5,582 bases of DNA from an uncultured Flavobacteriaceae bacterium. Its GTDB lineage: Bacteria; Bacteroidota; Bacteroidia; Flavobacteriales; Flavobacteriaceae. The position numbers and the translations under genes were made by a program. Below are positions 1-5,582 of this stretch, piece by piece. Position 1 is the stretch's first letter, and every line of letters starts with the position of its first letter. The notes under the pieces are model-generated. The model was not told the DNA's origin and made no database searches. It worked only from the letters and a program-made list of their open reading frames with translations. The DNA lies in NCBI GenBank assembly GCA_913052425.1, contig CAJXEG010000093.1:1-5582 (forward strand). The letters are read 5' to 3'.

Positions 1-935
1 CCGTAATTGAACCTTACCGAATCAATCTTTTTGATGATCAATCTTTTGAGTTGATCACATTCGTGATTCAAAGATTTGGAATCCAGTTGGGAGGCATAGG
101 AGGCCAAAAGGGAAACATGATTCAAATCGGCAGTGTTTTTGACGAGTTTTCGAAAGCTAAAATTGTAGATCGAAACGCCTCTGTCGTAGAAAGTATTTTT
201 GGCAAAAAGAAAAAAATACAGGGGTTGATTCCCGAATTGCTTAAAAAGCGCTTCCAAGGCTTCAAAATTATTGTGCGGGTCTTTTCGCAAGCCCAGGAGA
301 ACCAAGTATTGCTCGATTACAGAAAAAAAGTCCAAGTGCCACAGCGCACTCAGGGTATCGGTCAGCTTCAGCAGCAAAGATTTTTTTTGATACTGATAAG
401 GGTTAACAACTGAAATAATGGGTTGAAATTTTGGTTTTTTCCACGATACATGGGGCAACTCGGGAAAAAACTCATGTAATTTATCTTTCAATCGCACTGC
501 CCATAAATCTATAAGAGGCATTTCTAAAAAATTATTTTTAGAGGCCAAACTTTGGTAGGCCACAAAGGCGCCCAACTCATTTTTTACCTGTGGAAGAAAT
601 TCCTCATATCTACTCATCAGATAAAAGGAAGCCGCAAAAATATCATAAGGCAATTGAGAGGGTTTGCCCAGCTTAAAAAAAGCGGGAATACCTGACCAAT
701 TCAATACCTCAATAGGGACTTCTTGTATACCCTGTTGGAAAAGCAGATCGTGGGATCCGATAAAAAACTCCTTTCCAAGGGGTTGATGGGTATAGCTCAG
801 TTTGGGCCCGGAATGAGAAACGAATTTTTCAATGGTAGAGGTAAAATCGACAGGAAGTTCTAGGATCCTTATAAAAATTTGCCTGAAAATATAGGTCAAA
901 CGAGGCGTTATTTTGTGAGAATAAACCAGTATCAT
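1..935 (-). CDS. Polysaccharide deacetylase-like protein with N-terminal DUF7033-type domain, partial (C-terminus beyond window), probably lacking catalytic motifs
   Basis: The frame opens at ATG 935-933, directly after the radC stop (TGAATG), and stays open for 311 codons to the left edge, so the C-terminus is missing. Residues 1-170 resemble the N-terminal domain of Bacteroidota polysaccharide deacetylase family proteins: opening MILVYSHKITPR, then LPYDIFAASFYLMSRYEEF near 95-113 and FLEMPLIDLW near 136-145. The deacetylase-like domain starts near 170. In relatives, as I recall them, the first strand carries a DxD metal/catalytic motif (ISTIDxD followed by an aromatic patch). Here residues 174-184 read ISVVNPYQYQK, as if three residues including both Asp were gone. 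The later HPSYxS motif reads LASYAS (277-282), and the SRQHY-like motif reads SVRFNY (306-311). The family would be expected to hydrolyse N-acetyl groups or act on envelope polysaccharide; this copy looks inactive. No signal peptide is seen. The family call is fairly sure; loss of activity is inference. Confidence 0.78.
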   Translation of the reverse strand, partial: MILVYSHKITPRLTYIFRQIFIRILELPVDFTSTIEKFVSHSGPKLSYTHQPLGKEFFIGSHDLLFQQGIQEVPIEVLNWSGIPAFFKLGKPSQLPYDIFAASFYLMSRYEEFLPQVKNELGAFVAYQSLASKNNFLEMPLIDLWAVRLKDKLHEFFPELPHVSWKKPKFQPIISVVNPYQYQKKSLLLKLTDTLSALWHLDFFSVIEQYLVLLGLRKDPHNNFEALEALFKQFGNQPLYFFLFAKNTFYDRGVSIYNFSFRKLVKNTADLNHVSLLASYASQLDSKSLNHECDQLKRLIIKKIDSVRFNY

Positions 936-1346
936 TCAGATCAATTTTTCATCTTTAAAGCTAAAGTAACGCTTTTCAGAGACAATAAGATGATCCAAAA
1001 TTAGAATGTCGAAAGTACTGGCAGCCTTGATGAATTTTTGCATTATGTTGTGATCTTGTGGGCTGGGGATTAGATTACCAGAAGGGTGATTATGGGCCAA
1101 AATCATGGCCGTGGCTCCCAATTCTATAGCACTTTTCAACGCCAATCGAACATCCACCACGGTTTGATTGATTCCGCCTTTACTCAAGCATTTTTTTTCC
1201 AGCAAACGGTTGGATTGGTTGAGATATAAAATCCAAAATTCCTCGTGGCGCAAGGGAGAGAGAAAGGGGGTTGAATACTGAAACACCAGATGGCTTGAGG
1301 TAAATTGTTTTTTTTCGGCATAGGGAAGATGCGCAAACGACTTCAT
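936..1346 (-). CDS. radC: RadC C-terminal JAMM-like metal domain, open fragment of 136 residues
   Basis: This is the downstream part of the interrupted radC and may be translated on its own from ATG 1346. The metal site is complete: the acidic patch HEEFWIL (residues 34-40), H85 and H87 in LAHNHPSGN, S95, and D98 in PSPQD, which fits HxHx7Sx2D exactly. It ends with LDHLIVSEKRYFSF, the usual RadC C-terminal block. Spacing from the ALEL end of the upstream piece to FTSS (residues 15-18) equals that recalled for E. coli RadC (14 residues), so only about one base seems lost at the junction. The ATG overlaps the upstream stop as ATGA, which would allow coupled re-initiation. The stop abuts the ATG of the deacetylase-like gene. 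Family membership is certain; independent function is speculation. Confidence 0.8.
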   Translation of the reverse strand: MKSFAHLPYAEKKQFTSSHLVFQYSTPFLSPLRHEEFWILYLNQSNRLLEKKCLSKGGINQTVVDVRLALKSAIELGATAMILAHNHPSGNLIPSPQDHNIMQKFIKAASTFDILILDHLIVSEKRYFSFKDEKLI

Positions 1347-1576
1347 AGTTCGAGAGCTGCTATTATTTTTATGGCCTTGGCCAGTCCCACTCCTTTCAAT
1401 TGCATCAGACTTTGTAATGAGATATTTTCCAGATCCATCAGTCCGTTTTTCTGATGATGTAAAATGCGTTTCATCAATTCAACAGCGCTTTCTCCCCGGC
1501 TTCCACTACCGATGATAATGGCCAGAAATTCACCAACAGAAAGGGCTTTAGATCCTTTTTCCTTTAGTTTTTCCAT
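1343..1576 (-). CDS. radC: RadC N-terminal helix-hairpin-helix part, open fragment of 77 residues
   Basis: This is the middle part of the interrupted radC. From ATG 1576 it reads MEKLKEKGSKALSVGEFLAI, then IIGSGSRGESAVELMKR, and ends LKGVGLAKAIKIIAALEL followed by TGA. LKGVGLAKA is a helix-hairpin-helix hairpin, a motif that usually contacts DNA backbone. The start is uncertain: the first roughly 17 residues expected of a RadC protein lie in a different frame upstream (start 1631), and this frame has a TAA shortly before ATG 1576, so an initiator here may be accidental. The stop overlaps the next start by four bases. If translated it would be a small separate HhH domain; more simply it is the frameshifted centre of a broken gene. 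Confidence 0.65.
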   Translation of the reverse strand: MEKLKEKGSKALSVGEFLAIIIGSGSRGESAVELMKRILHHQKNGLMDLENISLQSLMQLKGVGLAKAIKIIAALEL

Positions 1577-1631
1577 AGGATGGATCAGGATCCCATTGTT
1601 TGATCGTTAGATTTGTGGGCAAATCAGACAT

Positions 1632-1672
1632 GAGTTTTTAATCTATATAAAAATAAAAATTAATCAAGAATT
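1632..1672 (-). other. AT-rich mpl–radC intergenic gap with no clear signal
   Basis: These 41 bases between the mpl stop and the family-like radC start are very AT-rich (minus strand AATTTTTATTTTTATATAG). I find no inverted repeat followed by a T run that would make a convincing terminator, and no TAnnTTTG box. It is the only gap above three bases among the genes here, so it may mark the end of the tightly coupled run, with radC read by run-through or from a weak promoter. Confidence 0.4.
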
Positions 1673-3037
1673 TTAGTAATGAGATAGTTTGGATTTTAAC
1701 GCTTCCCAATCCAGCCCACCATAATTTCCGGAACTCATCATCAACAAAACTTTATGATGATAATCCAGTTCCAAAAGGTGATCTTTCAATTTTTGTGGTT
1801 CTGTAAAAACCATCAACTCCGGGAGGTCAAATGCCACAAGAATTTCTTCAGGACTGATAGGGGGTCTGTTTTTTATTTTCAGAGCTTCAGGATCATAAAA
1901 CACGATGGGTAAATCTGCTTTTTCTAGGCTATTGCGATAGTGGACAATAAATGAAGGATCCAAACTGCTGTAGGTATGCAATTCCAGACAGGCAACAAGC
2001 TTGGAATCGGGAAACTGTTCTTTAACGGCTTGGGTGGTTGCCTTTACCTTACTTGGGGCATGGGCAAAATCCTTAAAAAGGTAACTTGTCCTACCGTTAG
2101 CCAGTCTTTCCAAGCGTTTTGAAGCCCCTTTAAAACTGCTAATGGCTTGGTAAAAATCGTCTTCGTCAATACCGATCAGTTGACAAAGCCATTTGGCTCC
2201 GGAGAGATTTGACATGTTGTGCCTTCCAAAGATGGCTAAGGGAACGGGGCCCTCATCGGTTTCCAGGTAAGTTACACCCGAAGAAACCGTATGATCTAGC
2301 GTACCGTAGGGCTCTTTTCTGATGGTGTTCTGAGAATCCACAACTATTTTACGCAAAGCAATGTCTGCATCATTGTAGACCAAAACCCCGCCTGCCGTTA
2401 TGGAATCAATGAATATTTCAAACTGACGGTTGTAATCCGCTTCTGTTTTAAAAACATTGACATGATCCCATGCAATTCCGCTGATCAATGCGATTTGAGG
2501 TTTATAATGATGGAATTTGGGCCTTGAATCGATAGGAGAAGACAGGTATTCATCTCCTTCGAGAAGGATAAATTCGTTGTTTTCAGACAAAAAAACTGAA
2601 TTTTCAAAGCCCTCCAATTGGGCACCAATCATATAATCCACTGAATTTTGATGATAATTCAATACGTGTAAAACCATAGCAGTAATGGTGGTTTTGCCAT
2701 GGCTTCCGGCAATCACTACCCTGGTTTTGTTCCGGGCATAGTGAGCAATCAATTCGGGGTAGGAAAAAAGTGGCACCCCTATTTTTTGTGCAGCCAACAG
2801 TTCGGGATTGTCTTTTTTGGCATGCATTCCCACAATGACTGCATCGAGATTTTTGTTTATTTTTTCAGGATACCAACCCATTTGTTCGGGACAGATTTCA
2901 GCTTTCTGCAACTGGGTCAAAGAAGGATCAAAAATTGCATCGTCACTTCCGGTGACCTGATGGCCGTTTTTTTTCAGTGCAATGGCCAAACTGTGCATGG
3001 CACTGCCTCCAATGGATATAAAATGGTATTTACTCAA
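1673..3037 (-). CDS. mpl: Mpl-type Mur ligase (UDP-N-acetylmuramate:L-Ala-γ-D-Glu-meso-DAP ligase / peptidoglycan synthetase)
   Basis: This cytoplasmic ATP-dependent ligase belongs to the Mur ligase family. Mpl joins recycled murein tripeptide to UDP-MurNAc, saving wall peptides for new precursor. The 454 residues show the three Mur domains: an N-terminal Rossmann part with FISIGGSAM (6-14); the central ATP domain with P-loop GSHGKTT (111-117), EGDEY (160-164), DHVNVF (191-196) and GRHNMSN (271-277); and a C-terminal domain with KRLE (307-310), DFAHAPSK (323-330), LELHTYSSL (351-359) and SSGNYGG (435-441). DFAHxPxK, rather than the MurC wording, favours Mpl. The start is TTG: an in-frame TAA lies two codons upstream, and the next ATG (residue 14) would remove the glycine-rich turn. 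The TTG lies inside the end of the TPR gene (8-nt overlap), so translation is probably coupled. Substrate specificity is inferred from family resemblance. Confidence 0.93.
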   Translation of the reverse strand: MSKYHFISIGGSAMHSLAIALKKNGHQVTGSDDAIFDPSLTQLQKAEICPEQMGWYPEKINKNLDAVIVGMHAKKDNPELLAAQKIGVPLFSYPELIAHYARNKTRVVIAGSHGKTTITAMVLHVLNYHQNSVDYMIGAQLEGFENSVFLSENNEFILLEGDEYLSSPIDSRPKFHHYKPQIALISGIAWDHVNVFKTEADYNRQFEIFIDSITAGGVLVYNDADIALRKIVVDSQNTIRKEPYGTLDHTVSSGVTYLETDEGPVPLAIFGRHNMSNLSGAKWLCQLIGIDEDDFYQAISSFKGASKRLERLANGRTSYLFKDFAHAPSKVKATTQAVKEQFPDSKLVACLELHTYSSLDPSFIVHYRNSLEKADLPIVFYDPEALKIKNRPPISPEEILVAFDLPELMVFTEPQKLKDHLLELDYHHKVLLMMSSGNYGGLDWEALKSKLSHY

Positions 3038-3926
3038 GCTTTAAAATTTTTAGAAATTCCAAACCCTCTTCAAAATTGGAGTTAATCTCCAAGGCCTTTT
3101 GGATCGAAGCCTCAGCCTTTTGAAACTCCTTCCTGTAAAGGTAAATTTTTGAACGATAATAATAGGCCCATTCCAAGGGGTAATTGTCCTTAAATCCGGA
3201 ATCTTTGAGGTAATGGTCTAAAAAGGCAATCCCCAATTCTGGCTCCATTTGAAATTCGGCAGCTGCCCTACCCAAATCGAAAATCAAATCCCTTCTCAAT
3301 GTACTCCCCCATTGTTCTGGTGCTGGAATTTCTTCCTTGAGATAACGGAAAACCTCAGCGTATCTTGATTTTGAAGCCTCATAATTATTTTTTACTTCCA
3401 ATACATAGGCCTGCATCATCCTCCCTTCGACAGGATCGATATCCCACAACACATCGGCTTTGGTTTCAGCCAATGCAATACTTCCCCCAAAAAGGGATGG
3501 GATTTCTGCATACAACTGAATTAATAAATTCAAAAAAATCACTTTTTTGGGTTGTAATTCATGGGCTTGAAGGACAGAGTTTTTGGCCTTTAAAATATAG
3601 GGAACCGAGAAAAATCGAGAAACCTCCAATGATTTTCGAGCTGCCGCCACGCCCAGTTTAAAATAATTTTCGGCCGTTGGCGAGTCAACCAAAAGTTTTT
3701 CGTAATAATCAATGGCAGTATCCCAGTCTTTGTAATCATAGGACAATTCAGCAATGGATTTGATAAGGGCTGTTGATTCCCGATTGGCTTTATTTTTTAG
3801 CAATCTTAATTCCCCGGTGTACTTAGCATCACTTTCGAAATCATAAGACACAAATGGGGTTTTTAGTTGCGAAAAGATCAACCAAGGAAAAATAAAAAAA
3901 AGAATTGACCATTTTATTCTAATCAT
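3030..3926 (-). CDS. Exported tetratricopeptide-repeat protein of unknown function
   Basis: The 298-residue protein begins with a basic tip and a hydrophobic stretch (residues 1-19, [18 protein letters not shown]) followed by Gln20, a typical Bacteroidota Sec signal peptide. There is no lipobox Cys, so it is probably soluble in the periplasm. The mature part is helical. TPR-like repeats are seen near 54-88 ([17 protein letters not shown]) and 252-286 ([20 protein letters not shown]), with weaker helical pairs between. A motif [10 protein letters not shown] (145-154) followed by DIDPVEG (162-168) resembles uncharacterised Bacteroidota TPR proteins with a GGS...IDPxxG signature. The start overlaps the end of obg by 8 nt (ATGATTAG) and the stop overlaps the mpl start by 8 nt, so it is made with a ribosome GTPase and a murein-recycling ligase. 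A scaffold role in the envelope is possible, but nothing in the sequence names a partner. Confidence 0.85.
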   Translation of the reverse strand: MIRIKWSILFFIFPWLIFSQLKTPFVSYDFESDAKYTGELRLLKNKANRESTALIKSIAELSYDYKDWDTAIDYYEKLLVDSPTAENYFKLGVAAARKSLEVSRFFSVPYILKAKNSVLQAHELQPKKVIFLNLLIQLYAEIPSLFGGSIALAETKADVLWDIDPVEGRMMQAYVLEVKNNYEASKSRYAEVFRYLKEEIPAPEQWGSTLRRDLIFDLGRAAAEFQMEPELGIAFLDHYLKDSGFKDNYPLEWAYYYRSKIYLYRKEFQKAEASIQKALEINSNFEEGLEFLKILKLE

Positions 3927-4929
3927 GTGGGGCGTTTAGTATTTTCCAAATTAAATCTTTGAGGGGAAGTAAACCCGATTGATCCACTGCCGAGATCATA
4001 CAATGGGGAATTTCACCAAAGTTTTTTATCATTTCCTCAGCGTATTCCGATTTGAGTTCTTCGTCCAACAAATCGCACTTTGAAAGTACAACAATGAAGT
4101 CTTTATCCATCAATTCGGGATTATAGGTTCTAAGTTCTTTAAATAAAATATCAAAGGATTTTTTAACGACAGGAGTATCGGCAGGGATCAAAAAAAGCAA
4201 TACTGAATTGCGTTCGATATGGCGAAGAAAATAGTGTCCCAATCCTTTACCCTCTGCAGCCCCTTCGATGATACCGGGGATGTCTGCCATCACAAAAGAT
4301 TGAAAGTCGCGATAAGGGACAATGCCCAAGTTGGGTTTTAGGGTGGTAAACTCATAATCGGCGATTTTGGGTTTGGCCGCTGTCAGGGCCGCCAACAGTG
4401 TCGATTTCCCTGCGTTGGGAAAGCCTACCAAGCCCACATCGGCCAGTACTTTGAGTTCCAAGGTAACCTGTAATTCTTGTCCAGGGATTCCCGGTTGAGC
4501 ATATCTTGGGGTTTGATTGGTCGAAGATTTAAAATTCCAATTGCCCAATCCCCCTTTTCCACCTTCCAATAAAATGAATTCTTGTTCCGGCTCAACGATC
4601 TCAAAAAGAACTGCTTCGGTTGCTGAATTTTTGACGACGGTTCCCAGAGGAACATCGATATAAACGTCTTTTCCTTGAGCACCACTGCTTCTGTTTTTAC
4701 TACCGTCTCGTCCATGACCCGCCGTGTAGTGCCTTGTAAATTTAAAGGAATACAAAGTCCATAAGTTGGGATTGGCCCGAATAAAGATGTGTCCGCCTCG
4801 GCCTCCATCCCCACCGTCGGGCCCGCCTTTGGTGATGTATTTTTCACGGTGCAGGTGGACAGAGCCTTTGCCCCCTTTTCCTGATTTAAGGTTGAGTTTT
4901 ACGTAGTCAACAAAATTTGCTTCGGTCAT
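3919..4929 (-). CDS. obg: GTPase Obg (ObgE/CgtA), ribosome-assembly and stress GTPase
   Basis: Obg is an essential GTPase that binds the 50S ribosomal subunit during its maturation and links ribosome assembly to the stringent response and growth. The 336 residues begin with the glycine-rich Obg fold: [16 protein letters not shown] (16-31), [13 protein letters not shown] (35-47), and [11 protein letters not shown] (120-130) before [13 protein letters not shown]. The GTPase domain has G1 GFPNAGKST (169-177), G2 in [11 protein letters not shown] (192-202), G3 DIPG (216-219) with [13 protein letters not shown]4 SKCD (283-286) and G5 SAVD (313-316). G4 is SKCD rather than canonical NKxD; similar substitutions (for example TKSD) occur in Bacteroidota Obg, so this is probably lineage-typical. 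It lacks the C-terminal extension of the roughly 390-residue E. coli protein. The ATG follows the adk stop after three bases (TAA-GGA-ATG). Confidence 0.97.
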   Translation of the reverse strand: MTEANFVDYVKLNLKSGKGGKGSVHLHREKYITKGGPDGGDGGRGGHIFIRANPNLWTLYSFKFTRHYTAGHGRDGSKNRSSGAQGKDVYIDVPLGTVVKNSATEAVLFEIVEPEQEFILLEGGKGGLGNWNFKSSTNQTPRYAQPGIPGQELQVTLELKVLADVGLVGFPNAGKSTLLAALTAAKPKIADYEFTTLKPNLGIVPYRDFQSFVMADIPGIIEGAAEGKGLGHYFLRHIERNSVLLFLIPADTPVVKKSFDILFKELRTYNPELMDKDFIVVLSKCDLLDEELKSEYAEEMIKNFGEIPHCMISAVDQSGLLPLKDLIWKILNAPHD

Positions 4930-4932
4930 TCC

Positions 4933-5508
4933 TTAGAGCAAGCCATTGATGAGCGCGGTCAATCTTTGGGTAATTTCATCAATTCTGCCGATACCGTCCA
5001 CACTGTAAAATTTCCCCTGAGCATCATAAAACGTCCTTAGCGGCGCAGTTTTATTGTTGTATTCCTCGAATCGGTTTCTGATTTTTTCTTCGTCCTGATC
5101 GTCCGTCCTGCCGCTGGTTTTTCCCCTGTTGATCAGGCGTTCCACCAAGATATCATCATCGGCCTCCAAGGCCAGAGTAGCACTAATTTGCATGGATTTT
5201 TCCCTCAAAAAAGCATCCAGAGCCTCGGCTTGTTTTGTTGTTCTGGGGAAACCGTCAAAAATAAAACCTTTTACCTCGGGGTTATTTTCGACCGCATCCT
5301 TGAGCATGTCGATGGTCACCTGATCGGGAACCAAATCCCCTTTGTCCATATAGGATTGTGCCAATGTTCCCAATGCTGTTTTGTTAGAGATATGATGTCT
5401 AAACAGATCTCCTGTGGAGATGTGAAACAATTGATATTTGGATTTTAAAAATTCTGCCTGGGTTCCTTTTCCCGCACCGGGTTTTCCAAAGAGTACTAGA
5501 TTGATCAT
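4933..5508 (-). CDS. adk: Adenylate kinase (short-LID type)
   Basis: Adenylate kinase interconverts ATP + AMP and 2 ADP in the cytoplasm and sets the adenylate balance. The 191-residue reading shows the P-loop FGKPGAGKGTQ (7-17), the AMP-binding start HISTGDLFR (29-37), DLVPDQ (58-63), the GFIFDGFPRTTKQ core (81-93), and a short LID with RLINRGKTSGRTDDQ (124-138) followed by RFEEYNNKTAPL. The LID is the compact form with no zinc cysteines. The P-loop reads GKPGAGKGT where GPPGxGKGT is commoner. The start is placed at ATG 5508; the codon before it is an in-frame TTG (5511) that would add one Met, but ATG INLVLF fits the family. It is first in the run and has a promoter-like motif just upstream; no other coding sequence is seen between it and the right edge. 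Confidence 0.97.
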   Translation of the reverse strand: MINLVLFGKPGAGKGTQAEFLKSKYQLFHISTGDLFRHHISNKTALGTLAQSYMDKGDLVPDQVTIDMLKDAVENNPEVKGFIFDGFPRTTKQAEALDAFLREKSMQISATLALEADDDILVERLINRGKTSGRTDDQDEEKIRNRFEEYNNKTAPLRTFYDAQGKFYSVDGIGRIDEITQRLTALINGLL

Positions 5509-5524
5509 CAAATATTATTTGTAG

Positions 5525-5557
5525 CAAAGATATCCAAATTGTATTGTTTTTTTCCAA
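5525..5557 (-). promoter_or_regulatory. Putative Bacteroidota-type promoter for the adk–obg–TPR–mpl run
   Basis: On the minus strand TATCTTTG at 5532-5525 matches the Bacteroidota -7 element TAnnTTTG exactly. A TTG at 5557-5555, within CTTGG, lies 22 bases upstream and can serve as the -33 element. Transcription would begin a few bases before the adk ATG at 5508, giving a leader of roughly ten bases, which suits a phylum that relies little on Shine-Dalgarno sequences. A T/A-rich tract lies between the two elements. The match is short, so this is a proposal; a further upstream promoter could also exist outside the window. Confidence 0.5.
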
Positions 5558-5582
5558 GCAAAAAACTTATGCGTATTTTTGT

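Larger units (their letters stand above)
936..1631 (-). pseudogene. radC: radC (JAMM/MPN-domain RadC family protein), interrupted by two mutually compensating frameshifts
   Basis: The family-like N-terminus starts at ATG 1631 (MSDLPTNLTIKQWDPDP); the TIKxWD pattern is typical of RadC beginnings. That frame ends at a TAA at 1550-1548 after 27 codons. Homology moves to the next frame near 1583 (HPMEKLKEKGSKALS, matching RPxEKLxxKGxxALS) and runs through the helix-hairpin-helix region to LKGVGLAKAIKIIAALEL. It stops at TGA 1345-1343 and resumes in the first frame at ATG 1346. Start 1631 and stop 936 are in the same frame, spanning 232 codons including the stop, close to the usual RadC length of about 230. 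RadC proteins are widespread and their biochemical role is uncertain; a DNA-repair role was proposed and then disputed. The first break lies in a GGAT-rich repeat that could slip. Possible causes are true decay, assembly indels, or expression as two pieces. A 41-nt AT-rich gap without a recognised promoter separates it from mpl. Confidence 0.75.

Noticed and set aside
51..413. A 120-codon plus-strand open frame at the left end
   Set aside because: It is antisense to the deacetylase-like gene, which is open on the minus strand and matches a known family; the plus-strand product resembles nothing.
1..935. First impression of a long gene-free or decayed region
   Set aside because: Translating the minus strand from ATG 935 gives an uninterrupted frame to the window edge; it only seems empty because its stop lies outside the window.
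1632..1672. Possible terminator after mpl
   Set aside because: The stretch is AT-rich with a T run on the minus strand, but I find no stable inverted repeat before it.
2699..3085. A 128-codon plus-strand open frame across the mpl/TPR junction
   Set aside because: It is antisense to two well-supported overlapping genes and has no protein-like features.
3365..3661. A 98-codon plus-strand open frame inside the TPR gene
   Set aside because: It is antisense to the exported TPR gene, with low-complexity composition and no family resemblance.
4425..4847. A 140-codon open frame on the minus strand inside obg
   Set aside because: It lies wholly within the highly conserved Obg coding region in another frame, has no recognisable motif, and arises from the glycine-rich codon pattern.
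5129..5448. Two overlapping plus-strand open frames inside adk
   Set aside because: Both are antisense to adenylate kinase, whose motifs are unambiguous.

Overview
The window is a compact stretch of bacterial chromosome in which every gene lies on the minus strand, so genes are described from right to left. The gene families, protein wording and moderate GC point to the Bacteroidota. The order adk – obg – exported TPR protein – mpl-type ligase – radC – DUF7033/polysaccharide-deacetylase-like protein most resembles Cytophagales such as the Cyclobacteriaceae. This placement comes from recalled family resemblance, not a search. Other lineage cues are a Bacteroidota-type promoter (TAnnTTTG) ahead of adk, an Obg GTPase with an SKCD G4 motif, and no clear Shine-Dalgarno sequences.

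Right part (about 1673–5582): a likely promoter is followed by four tightly packed intact genes. They are adenylate kinase (adk, ATG at 5508), the ribosome-assembly GTPase Obg (3-nt gap), an exported TPR protein (8-nt overlap with obg) and a Mur-ligase of the Mpl/peptidoglycan synthetase type (8-nt overlap, TTG start). The spacing implies one polycistronic mRNA with translational coupling. It joins nucleotide balance, ribosome maturation and cell-wall recycling.

Left part (1–1672): after a 41-nt AT-rich gap comes radC, which does not read in one frame. The family N-terminus (MSDLPTNLTIKQWD, start 1631) is in one frame, the helix-hairpin-helix part is in another from about 1583, and the JAMM-like metal domain returns to the first frame at 1346. 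The two frameshifts cancel, so start 1631 and stop 936 are in frame over 232 codons. The second break is an ATGA stop/start overlap exactly between the two domains. Directly behind the radC stop (TGAATG, no gap) begins a reading frame that stays open for 311 codons to the left window edge. It is a polysaccharide-deacetylase family protein of the DUF7033 type, apparently without the metal and catalytic motifs expected at three separate places, so it may be a pseudoenzyme.

I see no RNA genes, mobile elements, CRISPR arrays, attachment sites or large repeats, and no stretch above 300 bases lacks a gene. The conserved part is ordinary. The points worth a second look are the twice-shifted radC and the motif-less deacetylase-like neighbour that abuts it.
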